Source: Clostridiaceae bacterium UBA5444 (GTDB lineage Bacteria; Bacillota; Clostridia; Clostridiales; Oxobacteraceae). From it: a DNA stretch of 33,151 bases. Location of the stretch: the NCBI GenBank assembly GCA_002426575.1, contig DIRE01000020.1, forward strand, positions 1-33,151, in the 5' to 3' direction. This document shows positions 31,460 to 33,151 of this stretch, piece by piece. A model generated the notes under the pieces. It saw only the letters and a program-made list of their open reading frames with translations, had not been told where the DNA came from and searched no databases. Position numbers and translations under genes: made by a program. Every line of letters starts with the position of its first letter. Positions within the stretch are counted from its first letter, which is position 1.

Positions 31460-32473
31460 TTATTTACTTGTTATTTTACCAATATTTTTAATCACAATTG
31501 AAATTGTACCATCCACATTATTAACAAATTCTATCTTTTCTTTATCATTATAGTAATCAAGGGGAATGCTTATTTCAATGCCGCTATCAGTCTTAATCTT
31601 TTGAGACTTTAGCTTTTTTTCAGGCAGTTTATCTGAAATTGAAATGGTTCTTTGTGGCAATCCCGCCTTTTTAATCTCTGTTATGCACTCCTCTTTAGCT
31701 AATATATCAGTTTTAAATACATCCTCAACAAGCTCATCCACGTCTATTACATCAGCATCTTCTAATCTTTCACCTAAAGACTTTTTTAAACTAGCAACCT
31801 TTTTAAAATCATCATCAAAATATTTTTTGCTTATTTTACGAGTGGCTTTATCTAATATTTTTATCTTTTCATTATTAGATAAATCTGTAGAACAAAGCAA
31901 AAATAAATTTGATAAATAGAATTCTTTTTCGCCATTTATGCTGTATGCCTTTTCAATAATTTTAATACTAAAATCTTTAAGATTAATTAAAACACCTTCA
32001 TCTATTCTTTGCCCTTCTGAAGGAAGTATGGTTTTATTTTTTATAACCATATTTTCGCTGCCATCTTTAAACTGCTGCACATAATGTGTAAAACCTATTT
32101 TATAGTTTAATTTCAATATAGCTAAACTTGTATCTTCTCCATCATCAAATAAGCAGAAAATAAAATCCGCAGGTGGAATATCTACATTTTCATACATTAT
32201 TTGAAATAGCATTTTTGCAAGGTCTTTGCTTATATCTAGAAAGCTATCAGTATCATCTTTAAGCCCGTTGCACATATTTCGAACTTTGTTATTTTCTCCA
32301 ATAAACTCTGCCTTTTTTAAATTATTATCATTTAAAATCTTCATTATGTGATTCTCCAAAAATTCCCCTATTTCGCTGTCCATTTCAAGCTCTTTATCCG
32401 AAATCACTGGAGTAGGCATATTGTTATCTAAAATATGCAAAACCGCCTTTTTAATTACTATGTATTCATCCAT
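31460..32473 (-). CDS. 37-kDa nucleoid-associated protein family (NdpA/YejK-like)
   Basis: A 337-residue cytosolic protein resembling the NA37 nucleoid-associated family, known in E. coli as YejK/NdpA. Recognisable parts are the N-terminal IVIKKAVLHILDNNMPTPVIS, EIGEFLENHIMKILNDNNLKKAEF, and LAILKLNYKIGFTHYVQ in the middle. The C-terminal portion (about 265-337) is more variable and ends in a beta-rich IEISIPLDYYN segment. Its function in Firmicutes is not established. I start at MDEYIVIKK, with GAGGGTG upstream; a longer reading adds 11 residues ahead of the ribosome site. It is convergent with the sortase gene across 20 bases, with no clear terminator between them. Confidence 0.78.
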   Translation of the reverse strand: MDEYIVIKKAVLHILDNNMPTPVISDKELEMDSEIGEFLENHIMKILNDNNLKKAEFIGENNKVRNMCNGLKDDTDSFLDISKDLAKMLFQIMYENVDIPPADFIFCLFDDGEDTSLAILKLNYKIGFTHYVQQFKDGSENMVIKNKTILPSEGQRIDEGVLINLKDFSIKIIEKAYSINGEKEFYLSNLFLLCSTDLSNNEKIKILDKATRKISKKYFDDDFKKVASLKKSLGERLEDADVIDVDELVEDVFKTDILAKEECITEIKKAGLPQRTISISDKLPEKKLKSQKIKTDSGIEISIPLDYYNDKEKIEFVNNVDGTISIVIKNIGKITSK

Positions 32474-32530
32474 TTTGTCACCCTCACATTTATTTATATT
32501 GCCCAATTAATTTTTCATCCACAAGTAATT

Positions 32531-32559
32531 ATTTTAACATAAAGTTGCGTTTTAGATAA
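32531..32559 (-). promoter_or_regulatory. Promoter of the nucleoid-associated protein gene
   Basis: On the minus strand TTATCT (32554-32559), a 17-base spacer and TAAAAT (32531-32536), the latter preceded by TGT, giving an extended -10. It lies about 58 bases before the ATG and about 35 bases from the REP-like element. Confidence 0.5.
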
Positions 32560-32594
32560 CTGTTGATTTTTAGTCGGGGGGGATGGTCGGGGAT

Positions 32595-32672
32595 GGGGAC
32601 GGTTCATTCATCTTTGTCGTCGAGATGGGGCTTGTCCTAAATTTAAATAGCCTAAGGTGATGAACCGTCCCC
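32595..32672. repeat. Second REP-like inverted repeat
   Basis: GGGGACGGTTCAT (32595-32607) and ATGAACCGTCCCC (32660-32672) are perfect 13-bp arms around a 52-base interior that contains GCTTGTCC, as in the 22.1-22.3 kb cluster. A G-rich stretch (32576-32598) precedes it. It is followed by a GC-rich 32690-32740 stretch and a transposase remnant. The copy is non-coding. Confidence 0.8.
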
Positions 32673-32743
32673 ACTTTCCTTTTCCATGGATTACCATGCC
32701 TGCCCTCAATGTAAGGGGTACGCTTCGCCAACCTTAATGTAGA

Positions 32744-32893
32744 CTAAAGATGTATAGCCATGCTTTCTATTTTATTGTTCTTATTTAACTCATAAAATAT
32801 TTCTGGTGTCTTATATATTAAGCTTGAGTGAAGCCTTTTAGTATTATAACGCTTCATAAATTTTGCTACTTCAGCATCTGACCTACGGACAGT
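32744..32893 (-). pseudogene. 3' remnant of an IS3-family transposase (orfB)
   Basis: About 49 codons of a minus-strand frame read SDAEVAKFMKRYN, then TKRLHSSLIYKTPEIFYE, ending IESMAIHL. The YNxKRxHSSLxYKTPxxFY pattern is the usual C-terminal end of IS3/IS150-type transposases, just after the integrase core. In frame, a TAA lies immediately upstream (about 32894-32899), and no DDE residues or orfA are present, so only the 3' tail survives. No terminal inverted repeats or target duplication could be identified. Confidence 0.72.
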
Positions 32894-33151
32894 AATTTAC
32901 ATAAGTTATGTTTAGATTCATTAATAACCATTATAAGGCTAATATTAACATTGTAAATTGAGTAAGGACTATCCTTAAGGTTGTAAATATATATCTTTGT
33001 ACATTTTATGGAACTATGTAAACCTAAAGTTCTCCTATTACGCATTAACAAATGTTAAACTTTTCTATAAGCTTTATATATCGTAAAGTACTAAATCAAA
33101 TTTAAGCTTGTACTTTGAGGCTGAATAAAAATCCGTGTAAGTGGCAATAAT
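32894..33151. other. AT-rich window end without recognisable gene
   Basis: Only short, non-conserved frames are visible. A minus-strand frame of about 25 codons runs into the window edge (33074-33151, ending LVLYDI) and could be the end of a gene beyond the window, but it is too short to identify. Confidence 0.4.

Noticed and set aside
32866..33051. A 61-codon minus-strand frame at the IS3 remnant
   Set aside because: It is in a different frame from the recognisable transposase tail, has no family features and mixes low-complexity AT codons.
33074..33151. Partial minus-strand frame reaching the window edge
   Set aside because: Only 25 codons are visible and no family can be recognised, so it is not listed as a gene.

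Overview
The window is an AT-rich chromosomal segment whose gene content and style point to a clostridial Firmicute: class II GalT, GlpP antiterminator, PadR regulator, YesM/YesN-type two-component system, class D-like sortase, a group B-like [FeFe] hydrogenase, strong GGAGG ribosome sites and frequent TTG/GTG starts. No species is assigned. I see no rRNA, tRNA, CRISPR array or intact transposon.

Layout. 1-5 kb: rsuA (-), a carbon-nitrogen hydrolase (+), and the galactose pair galK-galT (-). 5-9.6 kb: a tightly overlapping four-gene (+) operon for an ABC-2/Gld-type exporter (ATPase, permease, GldG-like auxiliary protein, DUF4340 protein). 9.6-13.7 kb (-): GNAT-like protein, a ferredoxin-domain [FeFe] hydrogenase, a GDSL/SGNH esterase and a PadR repressor whose likely operator sits in its own promoter and is repeated before the esterase. 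13.8-20.4 kb: cinA (+), then a glycerol-3-phosphate operon (-) in the order glpP, glpK, GlpA-like protein with Bfd domain, second flavoprotein, DUF1667 protein. 20.7-24.8 kb: lipoprotein, GT51 transglycosylase, a GC-rich REP-like repeat cluster, an MmcQ/YjbR protein with a GerMN lipoprotein, and a membrane-anchored metallophosphoesterase. 24.9-30.7 kb (-): a sugar ABC importer flanked by its probable sensor kinase (upstream) and response regulator (downstream). 30.8-32.5 kb: a sortase (+) and a 37-kDa nucleoid-associated protein (-). 32.5-33.15 kb: a second REP-like hairpin and the 3' remnant of an IS3-family transposase.

How the genes work together. The glp block should phosphorylate glycerol and oxidise glycerol-3-phosphate anaerobically through two flavoproteins and a cysteine-rich partner, with GlpP sensing glycerol-3-phosphate. 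The sugar block is a self-contained sense-and-import unit. The hydrogenase, esterase and PadR genes are adjacent and may share control.

The most unusual signals are non-coding. They are: two loci of inverted GGGGACGGTTCAT repeats sharing an internal GCTTGTCC; an 18-bp hairpin between glpK and glpA that pairs fully only as minus-strand RNA; three 23-24-bp perfect palindromes at gene ends, two of which contain stop codons; a matched PadR operator pair; and an inverted repeat that could mask the hydrogenase ribosome-binding site. No clearly new multi-gene system (defence, CRISPR, secondary metabolism) is visible.
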